Counted from the stretch's first letter, positions 24,048 through 33,444 are shown. The stretch: 64,000 bases of DNA from Pseudomonadota bacterium (GCA_023442945.1 JAEZWW010000107.1:124001-188000), one strand, 5' to 3'. Translations and numbers: made by a program. The notes: generated from the letters alone by a model not told the origin.

Positions 24048-24502
24048 ATGGGCCACCGCGTTACCGGACTGATTGCCGAAACCAAAAGCTTGGCGGATTT
24101 CGCCAGCACGCACGGCTTGCACGCGCCCGTGCCGTTGCAGCGCGGCTTGGCTTTGCTGGCGCTGCGCCCAGAAGACATCGACGCGTTTCTGGCCCCGCCG
24201 CTGACGGGCCATGCGCCCGGCTTCACTTACCTGTCGGAGCAATTGGTCAAGGAACTGCTCGCCCGCTCCGCCCATGCGTCGGTGATGTACTTTGAAACCG
24301 ACTACTTCGGTGGTGCGGGCGGACAAGGCGTACAGTGTTTGCGGGCGGGAAAGCCGTGTACGTCCCGGTGTGGGCGGCGTCAGGCGCCATCAACGCCGCC
24401 TTGGCGCACTGGGGCATCCGGTCTGACGCAGGGGCGCCCGATGCCTTTGACGCGATCGGCTTGGGGCGGCACCGCACGACGGACGGTTGGGTGGAGGACT
24501 GA
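24048..24502 (+). pseudogene. Frameshifted hypothetical gene
   Basis: From the ATG at 24048 the frame encodes MGHRVTGLIAETKSLADFASTHGLHAPVPLQ... up to VMYFETDYFGGAGGQGVQ. It then becomes an Arg/Pro/Thr-rich run of poor quality. Shifting by one base near 24335 restores a coherent end: VFAGGKAVYVPVWAASGA, INAALAHWGIRSDAGAPDAFDAIGLGRHRTTDGWVED and a TGA at 24500-24502. A missing G in GTACAG-TGTTTG would explain it. So the gene carries a one-base deletion, or the sequence has an error. The family is unrecognised. Confidence 0.6.
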
Positions 24503-24629
24503 TGTGACGCGCATCGGCTGACGGGAGTCGGAGTGCGGCCGGGTCCGTCTTCGCTCCCGAGCGCGGGCATGATTGCCCAGACAGGCATGCATTGTCGCCA
24601 CTGGTTTCAGCCTCTCCAGGCCGAGATGC

Positions 24630-24686
24630 AAGCCTTTTATGGCTGCGGCCGTTTCTGGATCAGCGCAAGCAGCTATTAATAGTGAA
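24630..24686 (+). repeat. Dispersed palindromic repeat, copy 10 (degenerate)
   Basis: CAAGCCTTTTATGGCTGCGG, CAGCGCAAGCAGCTATTAAT and AGTG keep the order of the family but have lost most of the left arm. It lies downstream of the LysR gene, whose stop is at 24723. Confidence 0.55.
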
Positions 24687-24722
24687 GCAAATCGGTCGCC
24701 AAGCCGACGCTGGCACGGATGT

Positions 24723-25649
24723 TCACGTCGCGGCGGGCGCTGCCTCCGGCCACACGGCCAACTGCCCCGCCAGATGCTCCACCAGCGCGTGCACGCGCGC
24801 GGGCACGAAGCGGTTGCTGGGCAGGGTGGCGTAGAGCGTGTAGGGCTGGCCGGCCCAGTCGGGCAGCAGGGCGACCAGCTGGCCGCGCTGCAGGGCAGCG
24901 TGCACGTCCAGCCGGGACTTGTAGACGATGCCGGCGCCGGCCATGGCCCATTCGCGGGCGACGGCACCGTCGTCCGCGCTGCGGTCGCCGCTGATGGGCA
25001 CGTCCAGCTGTTCGCCGGCGCGCTCGAAGGACCAGCGCTGTTCGCGCCGGCCGCCGATCTGCAGGGCGATGCAGTTGTGCTGCGCCAGCTCGCGCGGGTG
25101 CGTGGGCGTGCCGCGCCGCTGCAGGTAGGCGGGCGCGGCGCAGGCCACGCGCCGCGTGGTGCACAGCGGGCGCGCGACCAGCTGCGAATCGCGCAACTCG
25201 GCCGCACCGTAGCGCAGGGCCAGGTCGACCGCGTCGCGCCGCACGTCCAACACCTGGTCGCTGGCCGACAGGGCGATCTGCACGCCCGGGTGCTGCGCCA
25301 GGAAATCGTCCAGCCAGGGCAGCAGCACGCTGCGCCCCAGGTCGGACGACACGGCCAGGCGGATGCCGCCACGCAGCGCGCCCACGGCGGCCGACGCCTG
25401 GCCGGCGCCTTCTTCGATCAGCTCCAGCGCACGGGTGGCGTAGTCCAGCAGGGTTTGGCCTTGCGGGGTCAGGCGCATGGCGCGGGTGGAGCGCTCGAAC
25501 AGGCGCACCTGCAACTGCGCCTCCAGCCGCTTGAGCATGGCGCTGGCCGCCGCGGGTGTGATGCCCAACGCCCGCGCGGCCGCCGTCAGCGAGCCGCCGC
25601 GCGCCGTTTCGACCAGCACGCGCAGGTCGCTCAAATTTTCAAACTGCAT
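24723..25649 (-). CDS. LysR family transcriptional regulator
   Basis: 308 residues, normal LysR length. The N-terminal winged helix-turn-helix is clear (NLSDLRVLVETARGGSLTAAARALGITPAAASAMLKRLEAQLQVRLFERSTRAMRLTPQG), followed by a periplasmic-binding-protein-like effector domain. It is divergent from the oxidoreductase gene at 25736 across 86 bases, the classical arrangement in which a LysR protein controls the divergent gene and itself. The effector is unknown. Confidence 0.95.
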   Translation of the reverse strand: MQFENLSDLRVLVETARGGSLTAAARALGITPAAASAMLKRLEAQLQVRLFERSTRAMRLTPQGQTLLDYATRALELIEEGAGQASAAVGALRGGIRLAVSSDLGRSVLLPWLDDFLAQHPGVQIALSASDQVLDVRRDAVDLALRYGAAELRDSQLVARPLCTTRRVACAAPAYLQRRGTPTHPRELAQHNCIALQIGGRREQRWSFERAGEQLDVPISGDRSADDGAVAREWAMAGAGIVYKSRLDVHAALQRGQLVALLPDWAGQPYTLYATLPSNRFVPARVHALVEHLAGQLAVWPEAAPAAT

Positions 25650-25655
25650 TTGAAA
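25637..25655. promoter_or_regulatory. Perfect inverted repeat over the LysR start codon
   Basis: TTTCAAA-CTGCA-TTTGAAA is a perfect 7-bp inverted repeat that covers the LysR gene's ATG (25649-25647). Binding here would block the regulator's own translation start or transcription, consistent with negative autoregulation. Inferred from symmetry only. Confidence 0.4.
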
Positions 25656-25677
25656 TAGAAGAAAGAAATAGGATATT

Positions 25678-25691
25678 CACAAACCATTGTG
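25678..25691. promoter_or_regulatory. Candidate LysR operator
   Basis: CACAA-ACCA-TTGTG lies in the middle of the divergent LysR/oxidoreductase gap. Dyad symmetry of this size is typical of the recognition half of LysR sites. It is the best candidate for the shared activator site. Confidence 0.4.
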
Positions 25692-25735
25692 CATTTTCTA
25701 CAGTGGCGCTCAACCGATTTCTTTGGAGCCCTGAC

Positions 25736-26746
25736 ATGAAAGCCGTTGGCTATTTCACCCCCCAGCCGATCGACCAGGCCGACGCGCTGCTCGACCTCGA
25801 ATTGCCCACGCCCGCGCCTGGCGCGCACGACCTGCTGGTGCGGGTCAAGGCGGTGTCGGTCAACCCGGTGGACGTGAAGGTGCGCGCATCGGCCACGCCC
25901 AAAGACGGCGCCCCGCGCATCCTGGGCTGGGACGCGGTCGGGGTGGTGGAAGCCATGGGGCCCGACGTGCAAGGCTTTGCCGTGGGCGACCGCGTGTACT
26001 ACGCCGGCAGCATCACCCGCCCAGGCACCAATGCCGAGTTGCACACGGTGGACGCGCGCATCGCCGCCCACGCACCGGCCAAGCTGAGCGACGCCGAAGC
26101 CGCCGCGCTGCCGCTGACCAGCATCACCGCGTGGGAATTGCTGTTCGACCGCCTGGGCGTGCCGGCCGGCGGTGGCCAGGGTCAGACGCTGCTGGTGATG
26201 GGCGGCGCCGGCGGCGTCGGGTCGGTGCTGACCCAGCTGGCGCGCGAGCTGACGCAGCTGCGCATTGTCGCCACCGCGTCGCGGCCGGAGACGCGCGCCT
26301 GGTGCCTAGAGCATGGCGCGCACGACGTGATCGACCACCGCCAGCCGCTGGCGCCGCAGCTGGCCGCGCGGGGTCTGCCGCAGATCGACCTGGTGGCGGG
26401 GCTGACGCACACGCCGCAGTATTTTGCGCAGTACGTCGACTGCCTGCGCCCGCAGGGCCGCATTGCGCTGATCGACGACATGGCCACGCTGGACGTGGTG
26501 CCGCTGAAAGGCAAGAGCCTGTCGCTGCACTGGGAGATGATGTTCACCCGCTCGATGTTCGGCACCGCCGACATGGCGCGTCAGGGCGCCTTGCTGGCCG
26601 AGATCGCCCAGCTGGCCGACGCCGGCCGCATCCGCAGCACGCTGACGGAGGAATTCGGCCCCGTCAACGCCGCCAACCTGCGCCGCGCCCACGCGCGCGT
26701 GGAAAGCGGCAAGATGATCGGCAAGGCGGTGCTGGTGGGGTTCTGA
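25736..26746 (+). CDS. Zinc-binding-type alcohol dehydrogenase / quinone oxidoreductase (MDR family)
   Basis: 336 residues from the ATG at 25736, with TGGAG upstream. An MDR enzyme of the ZADH/quinone-oxidoreductase branch: MKAVGYF start, VSVNPVDVKVRA, GWDAVGVVEAMG, the NADPH loop MGGAGGVGSVLTQLAREL and a C-terminal VESGKMIGKAVLVGF. The catalytic zinc ligands of true alcohol dehydrogenases are absent, so NADPH-dependent reduction of quinones or enones is likelier. Probably the target of the divergent LysR regulator. Confidence 0.9.
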   Translation: MKAVGYFTPQPIDQADALLDLELPTPAPGAHDLLVRVKAVSVNPVDVKVRASATPKDGAPRILGWDAVGVVEAMGPDVQGFAVGDRVYYAGSITRPGTNAELHTVDARIAAHAPAKLSDAEAAALPLTSITAWELLFDRLGVPAGGGQGQTLLVMGGAGGVGSVLTQLARELTQLRIVATASRPETRAWCLEHGAHDVIDHRQPLAPQLAARGLPQIDLVAGLTHTPQYFAQYVDCLRPQGRIALIDDMATLDVVPLKGKSLSLHWEMMFTRSMFGTADMARQGALLAEIAQLADAGRIRSTLTEEFGPVNAANLRRAHARVESGKMIGKAVLVGF

Positions 26747-26769
26747 CCCGGCGTTTCAGCCAGATTCCA

Positions 26770-26828
26770 AGAAAAATCGGGCGCTGGCCCTACAGCCATC
26801 AGCGCGGACAGCTACTGAAACGATAGCG
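26770..26828 (+). repeat. Dispersed palindromic repeat, copy 11
   Basis: GAAAAATCGGGCGCTGGCCC, TACAGCCATCAGCGCGGAC and AGCTACTGAAACGATAGCG. It sits between the convergent ends of the oxidoreductase (26746) and acyl-CoA ligase (26837) genes. Confidence 0.9.
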
Positions 26829-26836
26829 TTTGGCGT

Positions 26837-28387
26837 TCAGTCAATGTGCGCCTTGCGCAGCTCGCGCTTGAGCAATTTGCCGCTCGGGTTCTTGGGCAGC
26901 GCGTCGGTAAACACCACGCGCTTGGGCGCCTTGAAGCTGGCCATGTGCTGGGTGCAATGCGCGATGACCTGCTCTTCGGTCAGCGCGTGGCCGGCTTTGA
27001 CGACGATCACGGCGGTCACCGCTTCGACCCACTTCGGGTCGGGCAGGCCGATGACGGCGACCTCGCTCACTTCGGGCAGGCGGTAGATCATTTCCTCGAC
27101 CTCGCGGCTGGCCACGTTCTCGCCGCCGGTCTTGATCATGTCCTTCATGCGGTCGACCACGGTGATGTAGCCCTCGTCGTCGATCACGCCCAAATCGCCC
27201 GAATGGAACCAGTCGCCGCTGAAAGCCGCGGCGGTGCGCGCCTCGTCCTTGAAGTAGCCCTTCATCAAATGGGGCGAGCGGTGCACGATCTCGCCGACTT
27301 CGCCCACGGCGACATCGTTCATGTCCAGATCGACCACGCGCGTTTCCACGTTCAGCACCGCGCGCCCGGCCGAGCCGGCTTTGCGCAGCTGGTCGTCGGG
27401 GCCCAGCATGGTGGCCAGCGGGGCGATTTCGGTCTGGCCGTACAGGTTCCACAGCCGCACGTTCGGCAGGCGGCGGGCGATTTCCTTCAGCACTTCCACC
27501 GGCATGATCGATGCGCCGTAGTAGCCCTTGGCCAGCTTGGACAGGTCGGTGCCGTCAAACAGCGGCGAGCGCATCAGCGCGATCCACACCGTGGGCGGCG
27601 CGAAGAAGCTGGTGATGCCCTGTTGGGCCATCAACGGCAGCAGGTGGTCGGGTGTGGGTTTGGCGGTGATGTGGTTTTCCGCGCCGATGTAGATGGCGGG
27701 GCCGAAGAAGACGTCCAGCTGCGCGCAGTGGTACAGCGGCAGCGCGTGCAGGACCACGTCGTTTTCGGCAATCTCGGCGTTGATGACGCAGCTGACGTAC
27801 TGCCACAGCACGGCGTCGTGCGTCAGCATGGCGCCCTTGGGGCTGGATTCGGTGCCGCTGGTGTAGACGATTTGCGCCAGGTCGGTGCTTTGCAGCGGCA
27901 CGTCGGGCAGGGCGGTGGTGCAGGCGGCCAGCTCGTCAAAGCTGACCATGCCGGACACGGGCTGGCTCGGGTCTTCGGACGGCAACCAGATGAAATCCGT
28001 GACCTGCGTGTCCTGCGCGGCGGCGGCGCGCGCCAGCTCGGCCAGGCCGCTGTCGGTGGCCAGCCATTGGGCACCGGCGTGGCGCAGGATATAGGCGACC
28101 TCATCGGCCTTGAGCATGAAGTTGATCGGCACCATCACCGCGCCCAGGCGCGCCAGCGCAAAGCGCATGGCGGCAAAGCCGTGGGAGTTGCGCGCCAGCA
28201 TGGCGACATGCTCGCCCGGGCGGATGCCGCGCTGGGCCAGACCGGCGGCCAAGCGGGTGACCAGGGCGTCGAATTCGGCGTAGGTCCAGCGCGTGACGCC
28301 ACAGACGATGCCGGTCTTGCCCGGCAGGCGTTGCGCGGTGCGGCGCAGCACGTCGGCGATGGACTGGCGGCGGACGATGGGGTGCAT
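26837..28387 (-). CDS. Acyl-CoA synthetase (AMP-forming, fatty-acid type)
   Basis: 516 residues from the ATG at 28387, with AGGAGA upstream. It activates a carboxylic acid with ATP to an acyl-adenylate and then to acyl-CoA. The P-loop YTSGTESSPKGAML, the YGQTE motif, the WFHSGDLGVIDDEGYITVVDRMKDMI motif and the C-terminal KNPSGKLLKREL (catalytic Lys) are all present. The style matches FadD3-like/medium-chain ligases. Tightly followed by a dehydrogenase and a NUDIX gene on the same strand, with an SDR in the divergent position, suggesting a small acyl-CoA module. Confidence 0.9.
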   Translation of the reverse strand: MHPIVRRQSIADVLRRTAQRLPGKTGIVCGVTRWTYAEFDALVTRLAAGLAQRGIRPGEHVAMLARNSHGFAAMRFALARLGAVMVPINFMLKADEVAYILRHAGAQWLATDSGLAELARAAAAQDTQVTDFIWLPSEDPSQPVSGMVSFDELAACTTALPDVPLQSTDLAQIVYTSGTESSPKGAMLTHDAVLWQYVSCVINAEIAENDVVLHALPLYHCAQLDVFFGPAIYIGAENHITAKPTPDHLLPLMAQQGITSFFAPPTVWIALMRSPLFDGTDLSKLAKGYYGASIMPVEVLKEIARRLPNVRLWNLYGQTEIAPLATMLGPDDQLRKAGSAGRAVLNVETRVVDLDMNDVAVGEVGEIVHRSPHLMKGYFKDEARTAAAFSGDWFHSGDLGVIDDEGYITVVDRMKDMIKTGGENVASREVEEMIYRLPEVSEVAVIGLPDPKWVEAVTAVIVVKAGHALTEEQVIAHCTQHMASFKAPKRVVFTDALPKNPSGKLLKRELRKAHID

Positions 28388-28446
28388 GCGTTTTGTCTCC
28401 TGAAGGCGCGGTGTCGTTGTCGGGCAATGGTGGGCGTCGCGGGGCT

Positions 28447-29577
28447 TCAGCCCGGCGACAGGCGGACCAGCAGCTTCTGGCCCGTGCCCATGCGGGCGCA
28501 GTATTGCAGAGCTTCGGGCGTCAGCAGCTCGGCCAAGCTGGCTTCGCGCTCGTAATGGCTGGCAAAGGTGCTGGTCAGCTCGTCGGCCACGCGCTGCTTC
28601 AGCGCGGCCAGGCGCTCGGGCGCCAGCTGTTGCATGAACGGGAACAGCAGCCAGCCCGACAGGCTCCATGAGAAGCCAAAACCCGGCGGCAGCTCGATCG
28701 CGCCGCGCTGCAAGAAGCCGTACACGTAGGCCTGCTTGTGGATCTGGCTGCCGTAGCGGCTGTAGGGCACGCCCGGGCGGCGCAGCAAAGCCGCTTCCAT
28801 GGCGGCCAGCACCTGCGCGATCAGCGTGCCACCGCCGGTGGCGTCAAACAGCAGGCGCGTGTCGGTGGCGGCCAGGGTGTTGACCAGTTGGGTGGGGAAG
28901 TCCGCGGCGCTGGTGTCCAGCACGTGCTGGGCGTTCTGCCTGCGCAGCAAGGCGGCCTGGTCCGCGCGGCGCACCAGGTTGATCAGCGGAATGCCGTCCT
29001 TCAGGCAGATGCGGTTCAGCATCTGCCCCAGGTTGGACGCGCCCACGGTGTGCAGCAGCGACGTGTAACCGCCCTGGCGCATGGTCTCCACCATGCCCAG
29101 CGCCGTCAGCGGGTTGATGAACGACGACGCGCCCTGCGCCGCCGTCGCGCCGTCTGGCAGCGCCAGGCACAGCGCCGCCGGGGCGACCTGGAATTCGCCG
29201 TACATACCGCCGCCCGCCAGCGCCGCCACGCGCCGGCCCAGCAAGGCCTGGGCCGCGGGCGCGCTGCCGGCGGCAACCACGGTGCCAGCGCCTTCGTTGC
29301 CGACCGGCAGCGGCGTGCCCACGCGGCGCTGGTTGGCGGCCAGGGCGGCAGGCGACAGCCGGGCGGTGACGACCGGCCGCTCGGCGCTGCCCGAGCACGC
29401 GGCCTGCTGCACGTCGGCGCCGGCCAACAGGTTGCCCAGGTCGGACGGGTTGACCGGCGCGGCTTCCACGCGGATGACGACGTCGTCGGGGTTGACCGGT
29501 TGCGGCTGCGGCACGTCGGCCAGCGACAGTTGCAGCTGGCCGTCAGGCCGTACGAGCGATTGCAGTTGCAGGGGCAT
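28447..29577 (-). CDS. MDR family zinc-binding dehydrogenase
   Basis: 376 residues from the ATG at 29577. The GroES-like N-terminal half (VVIRVEAAPVNPSDLGNLLAG, GNEGAGTVVAAG) and a Rossmann half (LLHTVGASNLGQMLNRICL, DATGGGTLIAQVL) are clear. It resembles enoyl/quinone reductase-type MDRs with the nucleotide loop altered (GASNLGQM in place of GAAGGVG). No zinc ligands are visible. It starts 22 bases after the NUDIX gene and ends 59 bases before the ligase start, so an operon is likely. Confidence 0.85.
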   Translation of the reverse strand: MPLQLQSLVRPDGQLQLSLADVPQPQPVNPDDVVIRVEAAPVNPSDLGNLLAGADVQQAACSGSAERPVVTARLSPAALAANQRRVGTPLPVGNEGAGTVVAAGSAPAAQALLGRRVAALAGGGMYGEFQVAPAALCLALPDGATAAQGASSFINPLTALGMVETMRQGGYTSLLHTVGASNLGQMLNRICLKDGIPLINLVRRADQAALLRRQNAQHVLDTSAADFPTQLVNTLAATDTRLLFDATGGGTLIAQVLAAMEAALLRRPGVPYSRYGSQIHKQAYVYGFLQRGAIELPPGFGFSWSLSGWLLFPFMQQLAPERLAALKQRVADELTSTFASHYEREASLAELLTPEALQYCARMGTGQKLLVRLSPG

Positions 29578-29599
29578 GGCAGAAGTCCGGGTGGGCGGG

Positions 29600-30490
29600 T
29601 CAGTCGAGGAAGGCGGCAAAGCCCTCGGGCGGTTCAAAGCGCTTGTTGCGCCACAGCACGCGCGTCGGCACGGGGGCGGGCAGGGCGCGTTCGCGCACCG
29701 GGTGTTCCGGGTCGCCGGGGTAGCACAGCACGCGGGTCTCGGTGGTTTCCACCGGCTCGGGCTGCACCAGGGCCGGGGCGCGGCTGCGCGCGTTCTGCAT
29801 GGCGTGCGCCAGGTCGCGGTACTGCAGCAGGTGCAGCAGGCTGATGATCTGCGGCGGCGCCATGTCGATCTCGTGGGCGCGGTACTGCTGCAGGGCGGCA
29901 CGCGGGGTCAGCCAGCGCGCTTCGGTCACCTCGAAGTCGTCCACCTGCATCTGCTGCGCGGGCGGCGCGGCGGCCAGGAAGAAGCGGGTGTCGAAGCGCT
30001 TGTTCATCACCGACGGGCGGCGCGGCGTGATCCAGCGCGACCAGGGCGCCAGCGCATCCGTGTCCAGCCGGGCATCGTGCGCGGCCAGCACGGTTGCCAG
30101 CGATTCGCCGGCGCGCAGGCGGGCGCAGGCGTTGGCGCTGTGCTGGGCGATTTCGGTGTCGCCGCGCTGCAGCAGGAGCAGGCCCGACTCCTCCGCCGCC
30201 TCGCGTGCGGCGGCGACGAAGAAGGCGGCAGCCTGTTCGGGCGTCAGCGCGGGCTCGCCCAGGCGCGCGTGCAGCTCGGCCGGGCTGCGGTCCAGGCGCG
30301 CCAGCATCTCGGGCGCGGTGTCGGCCGCGTCCACCTTGCCGCCCGGGAAAACGTAGGCGCCGCCCAGCACGGCCGAATCGGTGTGGCGGCGCATCAGCAG
30401 CACTTCCAGCCCGGCGGCGCCGTCGCGCAGCATGACCACGCTGGCCGCGTCGCGCGGCGGGGTGTCGATGACTTCGTGGTTGAGTTCCAT
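29600..30490 (-). CDS. NUDIX hydrolase (NUDT19/CoA-diphosphatase-like)
   Basis: 296 residues from the ATG at 30490. The long Nudix layout is typical of NUDT7/NUDT19-like CoA pyrophosphatases: VLLMRRHTDSAVLGGAYVFPGGKVDAAD at 30-57, then AAAREAAEESGLLLL with the REAAEE helix of the Nudix box. A long insert between the glycine and the REXXEE part fits this subgroup. It would cleave CoA or acyl-CoA into acyl-phosphopantetheine. The neighbours (ligase, dehydrogenase) support a CoA link. Confidence 0.85.
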   Translation of the reverse strand: MELNHEVIDTPPRDAASVVMLRDGAAGLEVLLMRRHTDSAVLGGAYVFPGGKVDAADTAPEMLARLDRSPAELHARLGEPALTPEQAAAFFVAAAREAAEESGLLLLQRGDTEIAQHSANACARLRAGESLATVLAAHDARLDTDALAPWSRWITPRRPSVMNKRFDTRFFLAAAPPAQQMQVDDFEVTEARWLTPRAALQQYRAHEIDMAPPQIISLLHLLQYRDLAHAMQNARSRAPALVQPEPVETTETRVLCYPGDPEHPVRERALPAPVPTRVLWRNKRFEPPEGFAAFLD

Positions 30491-30611
30491 GGCGCCACAT
30501 TGTGGCGGCAAGGCCCAGGCGCTTCTGTCCGGTGGGCAACAGGGGCGGTGCGGCGCCTGCATTACAGTCGCGCCCCAACGACGAACCCGACAACCCGACA
30601 GGAGAATCCCC

Positions 30612-31523
30612 ATGGACAAGATCGATTTCACCGGCCGCGTGGCCATCGTCACCGGCGCTGGCGGCGGGCTGGGGCGTTTGCACGCGCTGGGCCTGGCGGC
30701 GCGCGGCGCCAAGGTGGTCGTCAACGACCTGGGTGGCGCGGTGGACGGTACGGGCGGCTCGGCCACGGCCGCGCAGAAAGTGGTGGACGAGATCAAGGCC
30801 GCCGGCGGCGAGGCGATCGCCAACGGCGCCTCGGTCACCGACTTTGCCGCCGTGCAAGCCATGGTGCAGCAGGCCATCGACGCCTGGGGCCGGGTCGACA
30901 TCCTGGTCAACAACGCCGGCATCCTGCGCGACAAGAGCTTTGCCAAGATGGAACTGGACGACTTCCGCCTGGTAGTCGACGTGCACCTGATGGGCGCTGC
31001 CAACTGCACCAAGGCGGTGTGGGCGCACATGGTGGCGCAGAAGTACGGCCGCATCTTGATGACGACGTCGTCCACCGGCCTGTACGGCAATTTCGGCCAA
31101 GCCAACTACGGCGCGGCCAAGATGGCGCTGGTGGGGTTGATGCAGACGCTGAGCATCGAAGGCGCCAAGAACGACATCCGCGTCAACTGCCTGGCGCCCA
31201 CCGCCGCCACGCGCATGACCGAAGGCCTGCTGCCGCCGGAAGTCATGGAAGCCATCCGCCCCGAAACCGTGGTGCCCGCCATGCTGGTCGCCGTCAGCGA
31301 ACAGGCGCCCACGCGCACCATCTTCTGCGCCGGCGCCGGCACCTATGAAGCCGCCCACATCACCCTGACGCAGGGCGTGCACCTGGGCCTGACGCCCGAC
31401 ACGCCCGAGCGCCTGCTGGCCGCGCTGGCCCAGGTCACCGACGGCCAGGGCGAGACCGTGCCCATGAGCGGTGCCGAGCAAGGCACCAACGAGGTGCAAA
31501 AAGCCCTGGCGGCGCGGCGCTGA
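30612..31523 (+). CDS. SDR family dehydrogenase, multifunctional-enzyme type 2-like
   Basis: 303 residues from the ATG at 30612 (AGGAGAATCCCC upstream). It resembles the 3-hydroxyacyl-CoA dehydrogenase domain of MFE-2/HSD17B4: VAIVTGAGGGLGRLHALGLAARGAKVVVNDLGG, NNAGILRDKSFAKM, a catalytic TSSTGLYGNFGQANYGAAKM and a long C-terminal tail (about residues 225-303) usual for this subgroup. Likely oxidises 3-hydroxyacyl-CoA. Divergent from the NUDIX gene, 121 bases apart, so the regulatory region is probably shared. Confidence 0.85.
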   Translation: MDKIDFTGRVAIVTGAGGGLGRLHALGLAARGAKVVVNDLGGAVDGTGGSATAAQKVVDEIKAAGGEAIANGASVTDFAAVQAMVQQAIDAWGRVDILVNNAGILRDKSFAKMELDDFRLVVDVHLMGAANCTKAVWAHMVAQKYGRILMTTSSTGLYGNFGQANYGAAKMALVGLMQTLSIEGAKNDIRVNCLAPTAATRMTEGLLPPEVMEAIRPETVVPAMLVAVSEQAPTRTIFCAGAGTYEAAHITLTQGVHLGLTPDTPERLLAALAQVTDGQGETVPMSGAEQGTNEVQKALAARR

Positions 31524-31642
31524 CGCTGCCGTGGTGTGGCTGCCGCAGCCGGTAGTCCTGCGCCGCCGCAGGGCAGGTTCTGCCCGCCATACGCGGTGAC
31601 CGCGCCTGTGCTAACTTCGCGCCCAGCAAACAAGGACACACC

Positions 31643-33205
31643 ATGAACAACCTGAGGGACCGACTGAACGGTGTCGGACCGGAGCGGTTGCGGGGCATCC
31701 GCCGCGGCATCGAGAAGGAAAGCCTGCGCGCGCGGCCCGATGGGACGCTGGCGCTGACACCGCACCCCGCGGCGCTCGGATCGCCGCTGACGCACCCACG
31801 CATCACCACCGATTTCAGCGAATCGCAGATGGAGCTGGTCACCGGCGTTCACCCGACGGTGGACGCCGCGCTGTCCGAACTGGGCGAGATCCACCAGGTC
31901 GTCTACCAGGAGATGGCCAACCTGGGCAACGAGATGCTGTGGGTGTCCAGCATGCCCTGCGGCCTGCCGTCGGACGAGAACATCCCCATCGGCGTGTTCG
32001 GCACGTCCAACGTCGGGCGCGCCAAGAGCGTCTACCGCATGGGCCTGTCGCACCGCTACGGCCGGCGCATGCAGACCATTTCGGGCATCCACTACAACTG
32101 GTCGCTGCCAGGCGTGACCAGCGACGAGTACTTCGCGCTGATCCGCAACTTCCGCCGCCACGCGTTCTTGCTGCTGGTGCTGTTTGGCGCTTCGCCCACC
32201 GTGTGTTCGTGCTTTGTCGCCGGGCGCCCGCACGAATTGCAGCCGCTGGGCACCACCACCATGTACTTGCCCTACGCCACCTCGCTGCGCATGGGCCGTC
32301 TGGGCTACCAGAGCGACGCACAGTCGTCCCTGGCGGTCAGCTACAACAGCCTGGACGGCTACGGCGCGTCGCTGGAAAAAGCGCTGACCGAGCCTTACCC
32401 GCCCTACGAAAAGGTCGGTATCCAGAATCCGGGTGGCGACTACAACCAACTCGACACCTCGCTGCTGCAGATCGAAAACGAGTTCTACGGCACCATCCGC
32501 CCCAAGCGCGTCATCCAGCCGGGCGAGCGCCCGCTGCACGCGCTGCGCGAGCGCGGCGTGGAATACGTCGAAGTGCGGCTGATGGACCTGGACCCGTTCG
32601 AGACCATCGGCATCAACGCGTCCACCGCGCGTTTTCTGGACGTGTTCCTGATGCACTGCCTGCTGACCGACAGCCCGCCCGACACGCCCGACGAAATCGC
32701 CGCACTGGCGCGCAACCAGCACCGCACCGCCGCGCGCGGGCGCGAACCCGGCCTGGAGCTGGAGCGCAACGGCCAAACCGTCCAACTGATGGATTGGGGC
32801 AACGAAGTGCTGGCCGCGTGCGAGCCCATCGCCCAGGCCATGGACGCCGCGCTGGGCGGCACGGGCTACACGCAAGCCTGGCGCGCCGCCCAAGCCGCGC
32901 TGGCCACGCCCGATCAGCTGCCGTCGGCCCGTGTGCTGGCGGCGGTGCAGGCCACCGAAGGCCACAGCTTCAAGGACTTCGTCTGCCAGCAGTCGCAAAG
33001 CACGCGCGACGCCTTTTTGATGCAGCCGTACCCCGACGCGCTGCGCGAACGCTACACGCGCATGGCCGCCGATTCGATCGCCGAGCAAAAGCGCATCGAG
33101 CGCGCCGATACGATGCCGTTTGAAGAGTACCGCCGCCAATACGTGTCGGCCGAGCGCCTGGGCCTGCGGCCGGACGCGGTGATGGTGGGCGCGGAATCGC
33201 CCTGA
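31643..33205 (+). CDS. gshA: Glutamate--cysteine ligase
   Basis: 520 residues, normal for the proteobacterial (class 1) enzyme, which makes gamma-glutamylcysteine, the first step of glutathione synthesis. The pattern RGIEKESLRARPDG, TTDFSESQMELVT, SSMPCGLPSDENIPIGVFG, GIHYNWSLP and EYVEVRLMDLDPF is typical of GshA. Starts at the ATG at 31643, preceded by a CAAGGA site. It stands alone. Confidence 0.95.
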   Translation: MNNLRDRLNGVGPERLRGIRRGIEKESLRARPDGTLALTPHPAALGSPLTHPRITTDFSESQMELVTGVHPTVDAALSELGEIHQVVYQEMANLGNEMLWVSSMPCGLPSDENIPIGVFGTSNVGRAKSVYRMGLSHRYGRRMQTISGIHYNWSLPGVTSDEYFALIRNFRRHAFLLLVLFGASPTVCSCFVAGRPHELQPLGTTTMYLPYATSLRMGRLGYQSDAQSSLAVSYNSLDGYGASLEKALTEPYPPYEKVGIQNPGGDYNQLDTSLLQIENEFYGTIRPKRVIQPGERPLHALRERGVEYVEVRLMDLDPFETIGINASTARFLDVFLMHCLLTDSPPDTPDEIAALARNQHRTAARGREPGLELERNGQTVQLMDWGNEVLAACEPIAQAMDAALGGTGYTQAWRAAQAALATPDQLPSARVLAAVQATEGHSFKDFVCQQSQSTRDAFLMQPYPDALRERYTRMAADSIAEQKRIERADTMPFEEYRRQYVSAERLGLRPDAVMVGAESP

Positions 33206-33297
33206 GTGTTCGCCGTCCGGGCGCGGCGCCCGCCATCTTGCGTGGCCCTCGCCAACGCGGGGGCACCGGTGGGCGGGCAGGGCGACAAGGGGCTTCG

Positions 33298-33361
33298 TTT
33301 TCAAGCTTTTTTGCTGCCCAGCCCTACAACCATCTGCGCGGGCAGCTATTAAAAATGGAGT
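33298..33361 (+). repeat. Dispersed palindromic repeat, copy 12
   Basis: TTTTCAAGCTTTTTTGCTG, CCCAGCCCTACAACCATC and TGCGCGGGCAGCTATTAAAA. It lies between gshA and the esterase gene. Confidence 0.9.
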
Positions 33362-33444
33362 ATTCTGCGGTGAACCGCTGTGGGCGGTAGAGCATCTAAC
33401 GCCCTCGACCGCGACGCCGCTCGCACCGCCTGCCTGACCTGACC

